Assembly: GCA_018857735.1 (NCBI GenBank)
Contig: JABMCL010003121.1
Span: forward strand, 62,001 to 126,000
Direction: 5' to 3'
DNA length: 64,000 nt
Source of the DNA: Alviniconcha marisindica
Lineage: Eukaryota; Mollusca; Gastropoda; Provannidae
Positions within the stretch are counted from its first letter, which is position 1. Each line of letters starts with the position of its first letter. Below, one piece after another: positions 26,201 through 40,388 of the stretch. The notes beneath the pieces were generated by a model. That model did no database searches and was not told the origin of the DNA. It saw only the letters and a list, made by a program, of their open reading frames with translations. The translations under genes and the position numbers were made by a program.

Positions 26201-28137
26201 TGAACCAACACCAAGGTACATTCTTTGTACTTTGACTTGGTGAGAATTAGGGTCATACGTCTCGTGTCGCAGGTCGCATCACGGAGGCGGCTCGCATGAT
26301 GCTGCACAACGGGCAGGTGGAGAAGGCGATCCTCATCGCGGAGGAAGGGCAGACAACTCCCTGAAGGCGCAGTGCTACTGGCTCAAGGCCCAAAAGCTGA
26401 TGGCAGCCATGTCATCCAAGTCCAAAAAACCACCGCCAAGGTGAGACTGACAAGGTCACTGTGAGATTGCAACAAAGCGATTGGAGACTGACATGGTAGA
26501 GGGACAAAGCTAAGGTGAGGCTGACAAGGCAACGGTGAGACTGACAAGGTCACAGTGAGATTGCAACAAGGCCACTGGAGACTGACAAGGTAGAAGGAAG
26601 ACTGACAAGGCAACGGTGAGACTGACAAGGTCACAGTGAGATTGCAACAAGGCCACTGGAGACTGACAAGGTAGAATGAAGACTGACAAGGCGATGATGA
26701 GACTGACAAGGTCACAGTGAGATTGAAACAAGGCCACTGGAGACTGACAAGGTAGAGGAGAGACTGACAAGGTCATGGTGAGATTGCAACAAGGTCATTG
26801 GAGGCTGACAAGGTAGAGGGATGAAGCTAAGGTGAGGCTGACAAGGCAACGGTGAGACTGACAAGGACACAGTGAGATTGCAACAAAGCGTTTGGAGACT
26901 GACATGGTAGAGGGAAGACTGACAAGGCAACGATGAGACTGACATGGTTGAGGTAAGACTGACAGCACTAGTGTGAGACTGACAAGGTCAAGGTGAGACT
27001 GACAAAGCCAGTGGAGACTGACAAAGTCAAGATGAGACCAACATGGTCAAGGTAAGACTGACAGGGACAAGGTGAAACTGACAAGGCCAAGATGAGACTG
27101 ACAAAGCCATGGTGAAGCTGACTTGGTCAAGGTAAGACTCATAAGGTCAAGGTAAGACTGACAAGGACAATATGAAACTGACAAGGCCAAGATGAGACCC
27201 GCAAGGCCATGGTGAAACTGACAAGGTCAAGGTAAGACTGACAAGGCCAAGATGGAAGGGAATTTTGCTTAGTGGATGGGTTTAAGGGTTTGAATGCGTG
27301 TGTTTGTTTATGCACATAATAAATTATCATTCATTCATTCAGATGTGGATGAACATGTTGCTTAGCACAGAAATCCAAAGGTGGATGTGTCTGGGTTTGT
27401 TAGGTGGATGGGTTTGAAGGAGGATGGGTGTATTGTTCAGTAGATGGATGGATAATAAGTGGAAGGGTGGGCAGGTAGACTGATGTCAGCGTGGGTTGCT
27501 GCTGATGTTGACGTGAGTTGGCAAACAGTAGGCGGCAACCAGGTGAGGCTGAAATCGGCAATAGGTGAGTGTGTGCATGTGTGTGAGTGTGTGTGTTTGT
27601 GTGCGTGAATGCGTGCGTGTGTGTGTGTGTCTGTCTGTCTGTTTGTGTCTGTCATTAGTGTTATTGTAAAGCGCCCTGTGCTCCCACCTTGTGCGGTAGA
27701 TGGGCGCTCTAGAAATCCTCTTTATTATTATTATTATTATCATTCTGGTTTCTTTTTCAGACAGCAGATGGTGGGAAAGATCATGTCAGTGCTGCCGCTG
27801 TCAAAGAGGTAGGTAACAGGCACATTAATTTAGCTCTTTTAAAAAAAAAAAATCTTTCTTTTACGATCAGATACTTTCACTGAAACTATGTAAGCGGAGC
27901 TTGCGAACTTTTCGTGACCTTGGAGCTTACATTTTCATAAAAGCTTCTGAGACATGATCAGATTTCAAGGTCACAGCAGGAGGGTTAGCGTGAACTTTTT
28001 CTCTGCAAGTTCCTCTTTTGTCTAATTTTGAGTAATGTGTGATGGTTTGAGGTATACTGAAAACTGTGTGGTAAAACGTCTGTATGGAAAAATACACATG
28101 TGCACGCACACACACACACATGCACACACGCATGCAT

Positions 28138-28181
<44 letters not shown>

Positions 28182-28214
28182 TCACACTCACTCACTCACA
28201 CACTCACTCACTCA

Positions 28215-28283
<69 letters not shown>

Positions 28284-31200
28284 CTCCACTATATATATGT
28301 ATATAATGTTTTCATGACCTTTTGGGATCATGGGGTGTTTTGAAGAAAGCCAAGATTGTTGTATCTGTTGAGATTGTTGACTGAAGATGGTATGCTTCAT
28401 TTTCCCATTTTGAATATCAGTCATGTTGGAGGCGATGGTTGGGCCTTTTGTAGTTAGTGTGTGGGTGGGTGGGTGGGGGGGGGGGGGCATGTTGTGTGGG
28501 TGTTTGTGTGTGTGTGTGGGGGGGCAGGGGCGGCATGTTGTGTGGGTGTTTGTGGGTGTATGTGTACATATATGGTGTGTGTATGTGCCGTGTGTGTGGT
28601 TGTATGTGTGTAGGTGGTTTGTGTGTGGGTGGGTGTTTGTGTGAGTGGATGTGGCATATAGGTGTTTGTATGTGGTGTGTGGGTGTTTGTGGTGGGTGGT
28701 GGGTGGGTGTATGTGTTTGTTTTTGTGGTGTGTGGGTGTATGTGATGTGTGGATGTGTGGTAGGGACAGCTGGCTCTGTTCTGTACTTTCTCCTCAGTGG
28801 ATGAGACAGAGTTGCTTGAGCACTTGCTCTTCTTGTTACCACTGAGTTTGTTGACTTGTTGAGTTTGTTTGAAAAGAAAAGTACACTGTGTTCAAGTTGC
28901 GTGAAATAACGGGCCTGTCAGAGGCGGAAGTTGCCAGGGCCCTGCATGACACACAGGGTGTCGTGGAGCGGGCTCTCGACATTCTGATGGAGGTGGGGCA
29001 GGTAGGAGCTTCACGCTCTCTGCATGCTCTGTTGTATGTTGTACACACAGGTGTGGAAAGCAAGTGCTGGACTGGCAGGCTGTACCCTTGGTAGCCCTGT
29101 GAACTCAAACTCACTCACAAACTTTACTTCACAAGGATTGTAGTTTAGGTTCAGTCAGAAACCTAACAATTAGTCCTTGCTAAGCTACTGATGAGTAAAT
29201 ATGAAGTTACAGGCATCATTTATGTACATATAGGCATGAATGAGGGAATGAAACATTATACATGAGAATTTCTGTACTAAACAGTGTGTTCACACTGTGT
29301 GCACTCTTGCATACATCACTCTGTTATACATTATGAGCATACAACCAGCAAATAAGGCAGTAAAACATCTGATCAGTTCATGGGGTGTATGGAGGCATGG
29401 AAGTGAGGGTGGGTTTGACAGCTTGTGGGTGGGTGGGGGGGTGGGGGGGAGGGATAACACAGTTAGAGCATCTGACCAAAGCCAGGTGCAGTACTCACGT
29501 TTTCAGGCAGTGTTGAAAGGTAAGAGACACTGGACTGGTTCAAGGTGAGACACACAGTGGACTGGACTGGTTCAAGGTGAGACACACAGTGGACTGGACT
29601 GGTTCAAGGTGAGATACACAGTGGACTGGACTGGTTCAAGGTAAGACACACAGTGGACTGGACTGGTTCAAGGTAATTAAGAGACACAGTGGACTGGATG
29701 GGTTCAAGGTAAGAGATACAGTGGACTGGACTGGTTCAAGGTAAGACACACAGTGGACTGGACTGGTTCAACGTAAGACATACACAGTGGACTGGACTGG
29801 TTCAAGGTAAGACACACAGTGGACTGGACTGGTTCAAGGTAAGAGCACACAGTGGACTGGACTGGTTCAAGGTAAGAGCAACAGTGGACTGGACTGGTTC
29901 AAGGTAAACACAGTGGACTGGACTGGTTCAAGGTAAGAACAGTGGACTGGACTGGTTCAAGGTAAGACACAGTGGACTGGACTGGTTCAAGGTAAGACAC
30001 ACAGTGGACTGGACTGGTTCAAGGTAAGACACACAGTGGACTGGACTGGTTCAAGGTAAAAGACGACAAGTGATACAGTGGACTGGACTGGTTCAAGGAT
30101 AAAGACACACAGTGGACTGGACTGGTTCAAGGTAAGAGATACAGTGGACTGGACTGGTTCAAGGATAAGAACACAGTGGACTGGACTGGTTCAAGGTAAG
30201 AGATACAGTGGACTGGACTGGTTCAAGGTAAAGACACACAGTGGACTGGACTGGTTCAAGGTAAAGAGCACACAGTGGACTGGACTGGTTCAAGGTAAAG
30301 ATACAGTGGACTGGACTGGTTCAAGGTAAGACACACAGTGGACTGGACTGGTTCAAGGTAAGAGATACAGTGGACTGGACTGGTTCAAGGTAAGAACACA
30401 GTGGACTGGACTGGTTCAAGGTAAGACACACAGTGGACTGGACTGGTTCAAGGTAGAGACACAGTGGACTGGACTGGTTCAAGGTATTAGAGCACACAGT
30501 GGACTGGACTGGTTCAAGGTAGAGATACAGTGGACTGGACTGGTTCAAGGTAAGACACACAGTGGACTGGACTGGTTCAAGGTAGAGACACAGTGGACTG
30601 GACTGGTTCAAGGTAGAGACACAGTGGACTGGACTGGTTCAAGGTAAGAGCACACAGTGGACTGGACTGGTTCAAGGTAAGAAACAGTGGACTGGACTGG
30701 TTCAAGGATAAGAGACACAGTGGACTGGACTGGTTCAAGGTAAGAATACAGTGGACTGGACTGGTTCAAGGTAAGACACACAGTGGACTGGACTGGTTCA
30801 AGGTTAGAGACACAGTGGACTGGACTGGTTCAAGGTAAGAGACACAGTGGACTGGACTGGTTCAAGGTAAGACACACAGTGGACTGGACTGGTTCAAGGT
30901 AAGAGACACAGTGGACTGGACTGGTTCAAGGTAATAAGACGACACAGTGGACTGGACTGGTTCAAGGTAAGAGACAAGTGGACTGGACTGGTTCAAGGTA
31001 ATAGACACACAGCGGACTGGACTGGTTCAAGGTAAGACCACAGTGGACTGGACTGGTTCAAGGTAAGAAACAGTGGACTGGACTGGTTCAAGGTAAGACA
31101 CACAGTGGACTGGACTGGTTCAAGGTAAGAGATACAGTGGACTGGACTGGTTCAAGGTAAGACACACAGTATACTGTACTGGTTCAAGGTAAGACACAGT

Positions 31201-34200
31201 ATACTGGAATGGTTCAAGGTAAGACACAGTGGACTGGACTGGTTCAAGGTAAGAGACAAGTGGACTGGACTGGTTCAAGGTAAAGAACACAGTGGACTGG
31301 ACTGGTTCAAGGTAAGACACAGTGGACTGGACTGGTTCAAGGTAATTGACACACAGTGGACTGGACTGGTTCAAGGTAGAGATACGTGGACTGGACTGGT
31401 TCAAGGTAAGACACCAGTGGACTGGACTGGTTCAAGGTAAGAGATCACATGGACTGGACTGGTTCAAGGTAAGACACAGTGGACTGGACTGGTTCAAGGT
31501 AAGACACACAGTGGACTGGACTGGTTCAAGGTAAGACAGATGCGTGGGACTGGACTGAATCTCAATGGTAATTAGAGGACCACAGTGACTGGACTGGGTG
31601 TAAGGTAAGAGTACAGGGATGGATGTTGCAAGGTAAGAACACATGCGAATCGGACTGGTTCAAGGTAATTAGACCACAGTGGACGGATGGTTCAAGGTAA
31701 GAAGATACAGTGGACTTGGCTGGTTCAAGTGTAAGACACACAGTATGACTACTGGTTCAGTGTAAGTACACATTACTGGTACGGTTCAGGTAAGACAAAG
31801 TGACTGGACTGGTTCAAGCAAAGACACAAGTGGACATGGACTGGTTCAAGGTAAGAGACAGTGGACTGGACTGGTTCAAGGTGAACACAGTGGACTGGAC
31901 TGGTTAAGGTAAGAATACATATGGACTGGACTGGTTCAAGGTAAGAGATACAGTGGACTGGACTGGTTCAAGGTAAGACACACAGTGGACTGGACTGTCA
32001 AGGAAGAGACAGTGGACGGACTGGTCAAGGTATAACACACAGTTATACAGTACGGTCAAGTAAAGACAACAGTAACTAGGGATGGTTCAAGGTAGCATGA
32101 CATGGATGGTTCAGGTAAGAGACAGTGGACAGGTCACTGTTCAAGGTAAGACAACGTCGGATGGATGAGGTTAGATTTGAGTGAGACACAGGGACTGGAC
32201 TGTTTTTCAGGTAGAGACAGGGACTGGACTGGTGTCAAGGTAAGACATCACAGTGGACTGGACTGGTCAAGTGAGACACACATGGACTGACTGGTACAAC
32301 GTAAAGAATAGTGACTGAGACGGTTCAAGGTAAGACCACGTGGACTGGACGTAAGGTAGGATCAGGGACTGGACTGGTTCAGGTAAAACACAGTTGACTG
32401 GGCAGTATACTGGAATGTGCAAGGTATAGAACATGGACTGGTGGTCAAGGTAGAATCACGTGGACTGGACTGGTTCAAGGTAATAGACACAGTACTGGTA
32501 CTGGCAGGTAAGACACGTATACTAACATGGTTCAAGGTAAGAACAGTGGACTGGACTGGTTCAAGGTAAGAGACAATGGACTGGACTGGTTCAAGGTAAT
32601 TAGACACACATGTGGACGGACTGTTCAAGGTGAGCACAATGGACTGGACTGGTTCAAGGTAATTAGCAACAGGGACTGGACTAGTTCAGGTAAGACACAC
32701 AGTGGACTGGACTGGTTCAGGTAGAGATACAGTGGACTGGACTGGTTCAAGGTAAGACAACAGTGGACTGGACTGGTTCAAGGTAAGCACACAGTGGACT
32801 GGACTGGTTCAAGGTAAGACACAGTTACTGGACTGGTTCAAGGTAAGACACACAGTATACTGTACTGGTTCAAGGTAAGACACAGTATACTGGAATGGTT
32901 CAAGGTAAGACACAATGGACTGGACTGGTTCAAGGTAAGAGACAAGTGGACTGGACTGGTTCAAGGTAATTAGACACACAGTGGACTGGACTGGTTCAAG
33001 GTGAGACACAGTGGACTGGACTGGTTCAAGGTGAGACACAGTGGACTGGACTGGTTCAAGGTAAGAGACAAATGGACTGGACTGGTTCAAGGTGAGACAC
33101 AGTGGACTGGACTGGTTCAAGGTAAGAGACAAATGGACTGGACTGGTTCAAGTACATCACTGACAGCCTCCCAGCCTTGCTGTGAGGAGGGAAAGAAATC
33201 ACTCACTGCAGCTGATGTGTCTTCAGAGTTGTTGCCAGAAGTGAACCACCGTAGCCGTAGCCGCTGAGGGTAGAGGGTGGGGTAAGGGGTGCTGGTGTTG
33301 GCAGGTTGAAAAATGCAGAAGTCACACTTGGAAAGGAATGTTGGTGACCTTGTGGTGACAGAATAGCCCGTCTTTCAGGTCAGTGTTTTGTCTGTGTTGA
33401 TTTGTTCGCCTCACACTGATCACCGTCATGATCAGTTATCAGTGAAGTATCACCCTTCTGTCCGTGTCAGGACAAGAAGAAACCATCACCCACAAAGACC
33501 AGCAAGAAGAAAAGCAGCGAGTTGCCTTCGTCGGATGAAGATGACGATGCGGATGGATCTGACCGTAACACTGAACAGCAGGTAATTGTGTAATAATAAT
33601 GTATTTCTGTAGCCCTAAGCCTTGTTCAGAGGGACTGTTCTAAGTGCATACTCGCATACTAGAGACTTTACACAATTTACAACCAACAACAGACAACAAA
33701 CGGGGATGGAAGGTAGCAGCATGGAGTGGAAAACATGGCAGGTCTACTGTTTTGGAAAAATACAAATTTTGAGGTTAGATTTGAATGAGTCAAGAGAGGG
33801 TTTCTTCGGAGAGGAAGGTGAAGGTCATTCCATGTAGAGGGGACAGAGATGGAGAAAAAAAAATGCTGGAACCAACAGCGGAAAGTCTAGTATGAGGGGT
33901 GTCTTTGTGTGATAATGTAGATTGGGACATTGTATGGCTAACCTGTAGTGGCAAATAATGGACTGTTGGAAAATGATGACAGGTAGTCAGCAACAGGTTA
34001 ACTGTTGTAGCAGATAATGGGACTTTTGGAATGATCACGACAGAGGTAGTCAGCAACAGGTTAACTGTTGTGGCAGATAATGGGACTACTGGAAAATCAT
34101 GACAGAGGTAGACAGCAACAGGTTAACTGTTGTGGCAGATAATATCATGACAGAGGTAGTCAGCAACAGGTTAACTGTTGTGGCAGATAATGGGACTGCT

Positions 34201-34888
34201 GGAAAATCATAACAGAGGTAGTTGGCAACAGGTTAAATGTTGTGGCAGATAATGGCACTGTTGGAGAATCATATGTCAGAGGTAGTTGGCAACAGGTTAA
34301 CTGTTGTGGCAGATAACGGGCCTGTTGAAAAATCAAGGCAGAGGTAGTCAGCAACAGGTTAACTGTTGTGGCAGATAACGGGACTGTTGAAAAATCAAGG
34401 CAGAGGTAGTCAGCAACAGGTTAACTGTTGTGGCAGATAATGGAACTGTTGGAATGATTACAACAGGATTAATCAGAGGACTAACAACTGTGGCACATGG
34501 TGAAATTGTTGGCAAGATCATGACAGGGGTAGTCAGCAACGGTTTGCCTTTTGCTGCAGGTGGTGGAGCTGTTGGAGCGGGCGCGGCAGCAGTTTGACCT
34601 GTGCAAGGACTACAGCGGGATGGGGGACTGTCAGCTGCTCCTGGCCCGACTCCGCCTGGACAAGGAGCTTCTGGAGGCGGCGTTCAGCAGTTTCCACACC
34701 GCACAGCCCGTCCCCAACACCGCAGGCATGCTGGAGTGTGTGGAGGTGAGCAGAGTTGCTCATTCCTCAACGCTATAATCGGAAGCAGAATGAGGCCTAG
34801 AGCACTCATGTAGCATCAAAAAACGAGGGATGTCTGTTTCTAAACTGTCTTTGTCACAACTGTGCCTATTTCCCATCTGACACCTGCA

Positions 34889-34922
<34 letters not shown>

Positions 34923-35633
34923 TGTGTGTGTGTGTGTTTATATGTGTGTGTGTGAGAGAGAGAGAGTGTGTGGGTGTATGTGTGTGGGTGTTGTTAGTGT
35001 TATTGTAAAGTGCCCAGTGCTCCCACCTTGTGCGGTGGATGGGTGCTATAGAAATCCCCTTTATTATTATTATTAATAGCTCTTGACATCACGCAAACAT
35101 GACAACAAAGACCTGAGTCACTTATGGTAACTCTCGCATGGCATGCAGGTAAATACAAGGTACATCCACCAAAGGTGCATCCTCAAAAGCTTGAGGGTAC
35201 CTTTTGGTGGAGTTTATGTACAAAGACTGAGTCACCTATGGTAACTCTCGCATGGCATGCAGGTAAATACAAGGTACATCCACCAAAGGTGCATCCTCAA
35301 AAGCTTGAGGGTACCTTTTGGTGGAGTTTATGTACAAAGACTGAGTCAACCTGTTTAATAAGTTACAAAGGATAACTGAGGGCAAACTGAGTCACCTGTA
35401 GTAACTCAACCTGGCATGCAAGTAAGTAGGAGGTATATAAACTGCACCTCCTACTTACTTGCAACTTAATAGTTACAATAATAATGTACTGTTTTATTGG
35501 CTGTTTCTCCGCAATGGAGCACATAGCCTGTTACAAAGCAAAGAACCAAACACACAGTCAAAGTGAATTTCCATGAGTACATGCACACACATGCATGCAT
35601 GCATGCAAGTGCACACACACACACACACACACA

Positions 35634-35695
<62 letters not shown>

Positions 35696-37614
35696 AATAG
35701 GATAGCTTGAAGAGGTGATATTTCAAAGGTGCTGTAAGAGATATATGAGTGTGTTTGATGACCTGACTTTGCAAGGGAGACTGTTCCAGACAGACAGTGC
35801 AGCATAAAAACAAGATCTCTGACCAAACAAGCGCATATATATCTTTTTCTTATGCTGCACTGGGAAGCCAAGGAATGGAAATAAATTATCAGAAGAGCTT
35901 AGCTGGGAGGTTGGCTAGTAAACTGTCCGGAGTTCACTCAAGTAGACAGGTGTGGTCGAGCTGAGGCAGTTGTGGCACAAAGAGGCAAGTTTGTACTGTA
36001 TTCGTGAATACTTGGTTTTCGAGAGCAGGTGCTTTTAGTTTTACTCTGTATGCCTTTCTGTCCATGATAGGGTCTTGTTAACAGAGATGCCAGCTATTAC
36101 AGTCTGACCAGGGTGTTGATTATACCTGTGTGGTTCAGGTGCTGCATAAAATTGTACCTGTGTGGATCAGGTGCTGCATAGGATTGTACCTGTGTGGTTC
36201 AGGTGCTGCATAAGATTGTACCTGTGTGGTTCAGGTGCTGCATAAATTGTACCTGTGTGGTCAGGTGCTGCATAGATTGTACCTGGTGGTTCAGGTGCTG
36301 CCTAAGATTGTACCTGTGTGGTTCAGGTGCTGCATAAGATTGTACCCGTGTGGTTCAGGTGCTGCATAAGATTGTACCTGTTGCGTGGTTCAGGTGCTGC
36401 ATAGATTGTACCTGTGTGGTTCAGGTGCTGCATAAGATTGTACCTGTGTGGTTCAGGTGCTGCATAAGATTGTACCTGTGTGGTTCATCTTTTTTTTGTT
36501 CAGGTGCTGCATAAAATTGTACCTGTGTGGTTCAGGTGCTGCATAAGATTGTACCTGTGTGGTTCAGGTGCTGCATAAGATTGTACCTTCGTGTGGTTCA
36601 GGTGCTGCATAAGATTGTACCTGTGTGGTTCAGGTGCTGCATAAGATTGTACCTGTGTGGTTCAGGTGCTGCATAAGATTGTACCTGTGTGGTTCAGGTG
36701 CTGCATAAGATTGTACCTGTGTGGTTCAGGTGCTGCATGAGATTGTACCTGTGTGATTCAGGTGCTGCATAAGATTGTACCTGTGTGGTTCAGGTGCTGC
36801 ATAAGATTGTACCTGTGTGGTTCAGGTGCAGCATAAAATTGTACCTGTGTGGTTCAGGTGCTGCATAAAATTGTACCTGTGTGGTTCAGGTGCTGCATAA
36901 GATTGTACCCGTGTGGTTCAGGTGCTGCATAAGATTGTACCTGTGTGGTTCAGGTGCTGCATAAGATTGTACCTGTGTGGTTCAGGTGCTGCATAAAATT
37001 GTACCTGTGTGGTTCAGGTGCTGCATAAGATTGTACCTGTGTGGTTCAGATGCTGCATAAGATTGTACCTGTGTGGTTCAGGTGCTGCATAAGATTGTAC
37101 CTGTGTGGTTCAGGTGCTGCATAAGATCAAGACTAGCAGCAAGCTGGATGATCTGAGCTGCCGGCAGCTGATCTGGGGTGTCGAGAGAGTGTTTGACGTT
37201 GTGCGCGTCCTGCTGCACCAGGCCACAGCAGAGGAGAAGAACCAGTACCAGGTGTACCTGATGTTCTACGGGCTGGAGACATCGGGCGAGGGCAAGCTGG
37301 TGCTGCATCCCAAGCTGAAGCCGCGCTGCGTGCAAATGATCGGCGCCAAGAACCTGTTTACCACCAAGGTTTGTGGTTGGCTGTCATGTGGAGCTTGTGG
37401 GTGACCTGTGTTGTGGTTTCACTGTGCAGTGCTGCGGCAGCTGTATACTCAATTGAATTCAGTTCAGTGACACTTTTGTTACTCCCTCAAAGGGCAACAG
37501 TGTGCATATGTGTGTGTGGTGTGTGTGTATGTTGGTGTGTTGGTGTGTGTAGTGTGGGTTTGTGTGTGTGTGGGTGGGTGGGTGGTTGTATGGTGTCTGT
37601 GTGTTTAGCTACAT

Positions 37615-37667
<53 letters not shown>

Positions 37668-40346
37668 CATAGTGTATATATTTGTGTGTGTAGCTGCATA
37701 GTGTATGTATTTGTGTGTTTAGCTGCATGGTGTGTGTGGGTGTGCAGTGCGTGTGTGCATGCATGCGTGTGTGTGTGTGTGTGCATGTGGTGTGTGTGTG
37801 TGTGCAGTGGCGTGATGTGCATGTGTGTCGTGTTACTAGATGTTTAGGATTGTGTGTATTTGTGTGCAAGTGTGTTGCTTTACTTTTTTGTGTTATCACT
37901 TCTTCTTGTGTATATTTTTGTATCATTTAGGACTAGGTTCTTCTAATTGATGTGTATCATGGAAACTAAACTTACTTGTGGATTGTGTTAGAGTTACCAA
38001 TGTGTCATGTTAAAGTATAGTTGTGAACCCTTTTAAGCTAATGTGTATGATGGTACACATGACTGACCTGTGTGGTGTTACACATGACTGATCTGTGTGT
38101 AGTGTGGCACATGACTGACGTGTGTGGTATTACATATGACTGACGTGTGTGGTGTAACACATGACTGACCTGTGTGGTGTTACACATGACTGACCTGTGT
38201 GGTGATACACATGACCTATCTGTGTATGAAGTTACACATGACCTATCTGTGTGTGATGCTACATATGACTGACCTGTGTGTGATGTTATACATGACTGAC
38301 CTGTATGTGATGTAACACATGACTAACCTGTGTGGTGTTACACATGACAGACCTGTGTGTGGTGTTACATCTGCTTGACCTGTGTGTGATGTAACACATG
38401 ATTGACCAATGTGTGGTGTTACACATGACTGACCTGTGTTATGTTACATATGATTGACCTGTGTGTGATGTAACACATGACTGACCTGTGTTGTGTTACA
38501 CATGATTGACCTGTGTATGCTGTAACACATGACTGACCTGTGTTGTGTTACACATGATTGACCTGTGTATGCTGTAACACATGACTGACCTGTGTGTGCT
38601 GTAACACATGACTGACCTGTGTTGTGTTACACATGATTGACCTGTGTTGTGTACACATGACTGACCTGTGTATGCTGTTACACATGATTGACCTGTGTTG
38701 TGTTACACATGACTGACCTGTGTATGCTGTAACACATGACTCACCTGTGTGTTCTGTAACACATGACTGACCTGTGTGTGATGTAACACATGATTGACCT
38801 GTGTATGCTGTAACACATGACTGATCTGTGTGTGCTGTAACACATGACTGACATGTGTGTGCTGTAACACATGACTGACCTGTGTGTGCTGTTACGCATG
38901 ACTGACCTGTGTGTGCTGTAACACATGACTGACCTGTGTGTGCTGTAACACATGACCTGTGTGTCATGTAACACATGACTGACCTGTGTGTGTTGTAACA
39001 CATGATTGATCTGTGCTGTAACATATGACTGACTTGTGTGTGCTGTAACACATGACTGACCTGTGTGTGCTGTAACACATGATTGATCTGTGCTGTAACA
39101 TATGACTGACTTGTGTGTGCTGTAACACACAACTGACCTGTGTGCTGTATCACATGACTGAGCTGTGTTATGTTACACATGACTGATCTGTGTGTCACTG
39201 ACAACTGTCAGGAGGAGAAGAAGGAGGAGCAGCTGTACCGACCAGCGACAGAGGTGTGCAGTCACCTGGCCAGGTTCCTCATCTTGCGCACCAAGGCCTG
39301 GTGCAATGACCTGGAGTTCCACCTGGAGACTCTCCTGCCCAACGTCGTCCAGTGCCACAGCTTCCAGGTGTGTACTGACCTAGCCTTGCTTCCTCCACAC
39401 TTTCTCGTTTTTACATCTCTTACTTCCAGGCCAGTGTCAGTTTACGCACTCTCCGTACCTGTACATCAGCATGCCAGCCTGCTAGGTGTATGTAGTTACA
39501 TCTGCATCCTTTACATGCTTTACTCTGAGATCTATGCGGTTCTCGCTGTCTGCACAAGCAAACCCCTTCTGACATCTCAGATCCCCTCCTCCCTGTCTAC
39601 AGATACAGTGGTGCCAGAAACCTAAGAAAGGGTCCTACCTTACCTAGAGCTGCTGGCTTTTTAATGCCGGCTGTCAGGATGTTTGTGTGTGTGCGTGTTT
39701 AGTCAAGTGTTGCTTGATCCAAACATTTTTTTAGAACGTTTTTAAAATTAATTTTATGTAAAAAACAACTTTTTTGTTTGTTTTTGTTTTAGAACGCTAG
39801 CAGTAGCAGTCATTCTGTTCCAGATTTTTGTGTTGTTTGGTTTTTTTCAAGGGCTTTTGTTGGGTGGTTGATTTTGTTAAGTGATGTTGTTTGTTTTGGG
39901 GGTTTGTTTTTGTGTGTATGTGTGCAGACAATGACTGTGAAAATGTTGATTTTGTTTGGTCAAGTGGTGCTGGACAGGTTGTGTTTTTGTTTGTTTGAAT
40001 GTGTGCAAACTGTGATGATGTTGATTTTGTGTTTAGCCAATAGATGCTCTTTTTTTGTTGTTATTTTTAGACTGTGCGGCTGTTGATTTTGTGTTCCGTC
40101 AAGTGTGCAGTGTTTTTGCTGTTGTTACTGTTGTATGTATATGTGTGTGTACATTTTTTTTTCTTCTTCAGACTGTAGATGTTGATTTTGTCAGTTCTGG
40201 TCCGGGTATGATGTAGTGTGCTTTCTGAGGGAATTGGGGGTGGAGGGAGCAGGTCGTAGAGGGAGAATATTGATTTTGTGTTTTAGCCCAACTAATATCA
40301 ATACCCAGTTTCTGCTACAGTCATAGTGAGTGTGTGTGTGTGTGTG

Positions 40347-40388
<42 letters not shown>

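Noticed and set aside
33160..33267. Possible extra exon ([20 protein letters not shown])
   Set aside because: No convincing donor before the stop at 33265; exons 17 and 18 already join in phase. Kept only as a note.
36100..37113. Regular 32-bp repeats resembling a CRISPR array
   Set aside because: Units are contiguous with no unique spacers, the context is a eukaryotic gene, and the unit is the exon 20 acceptor.
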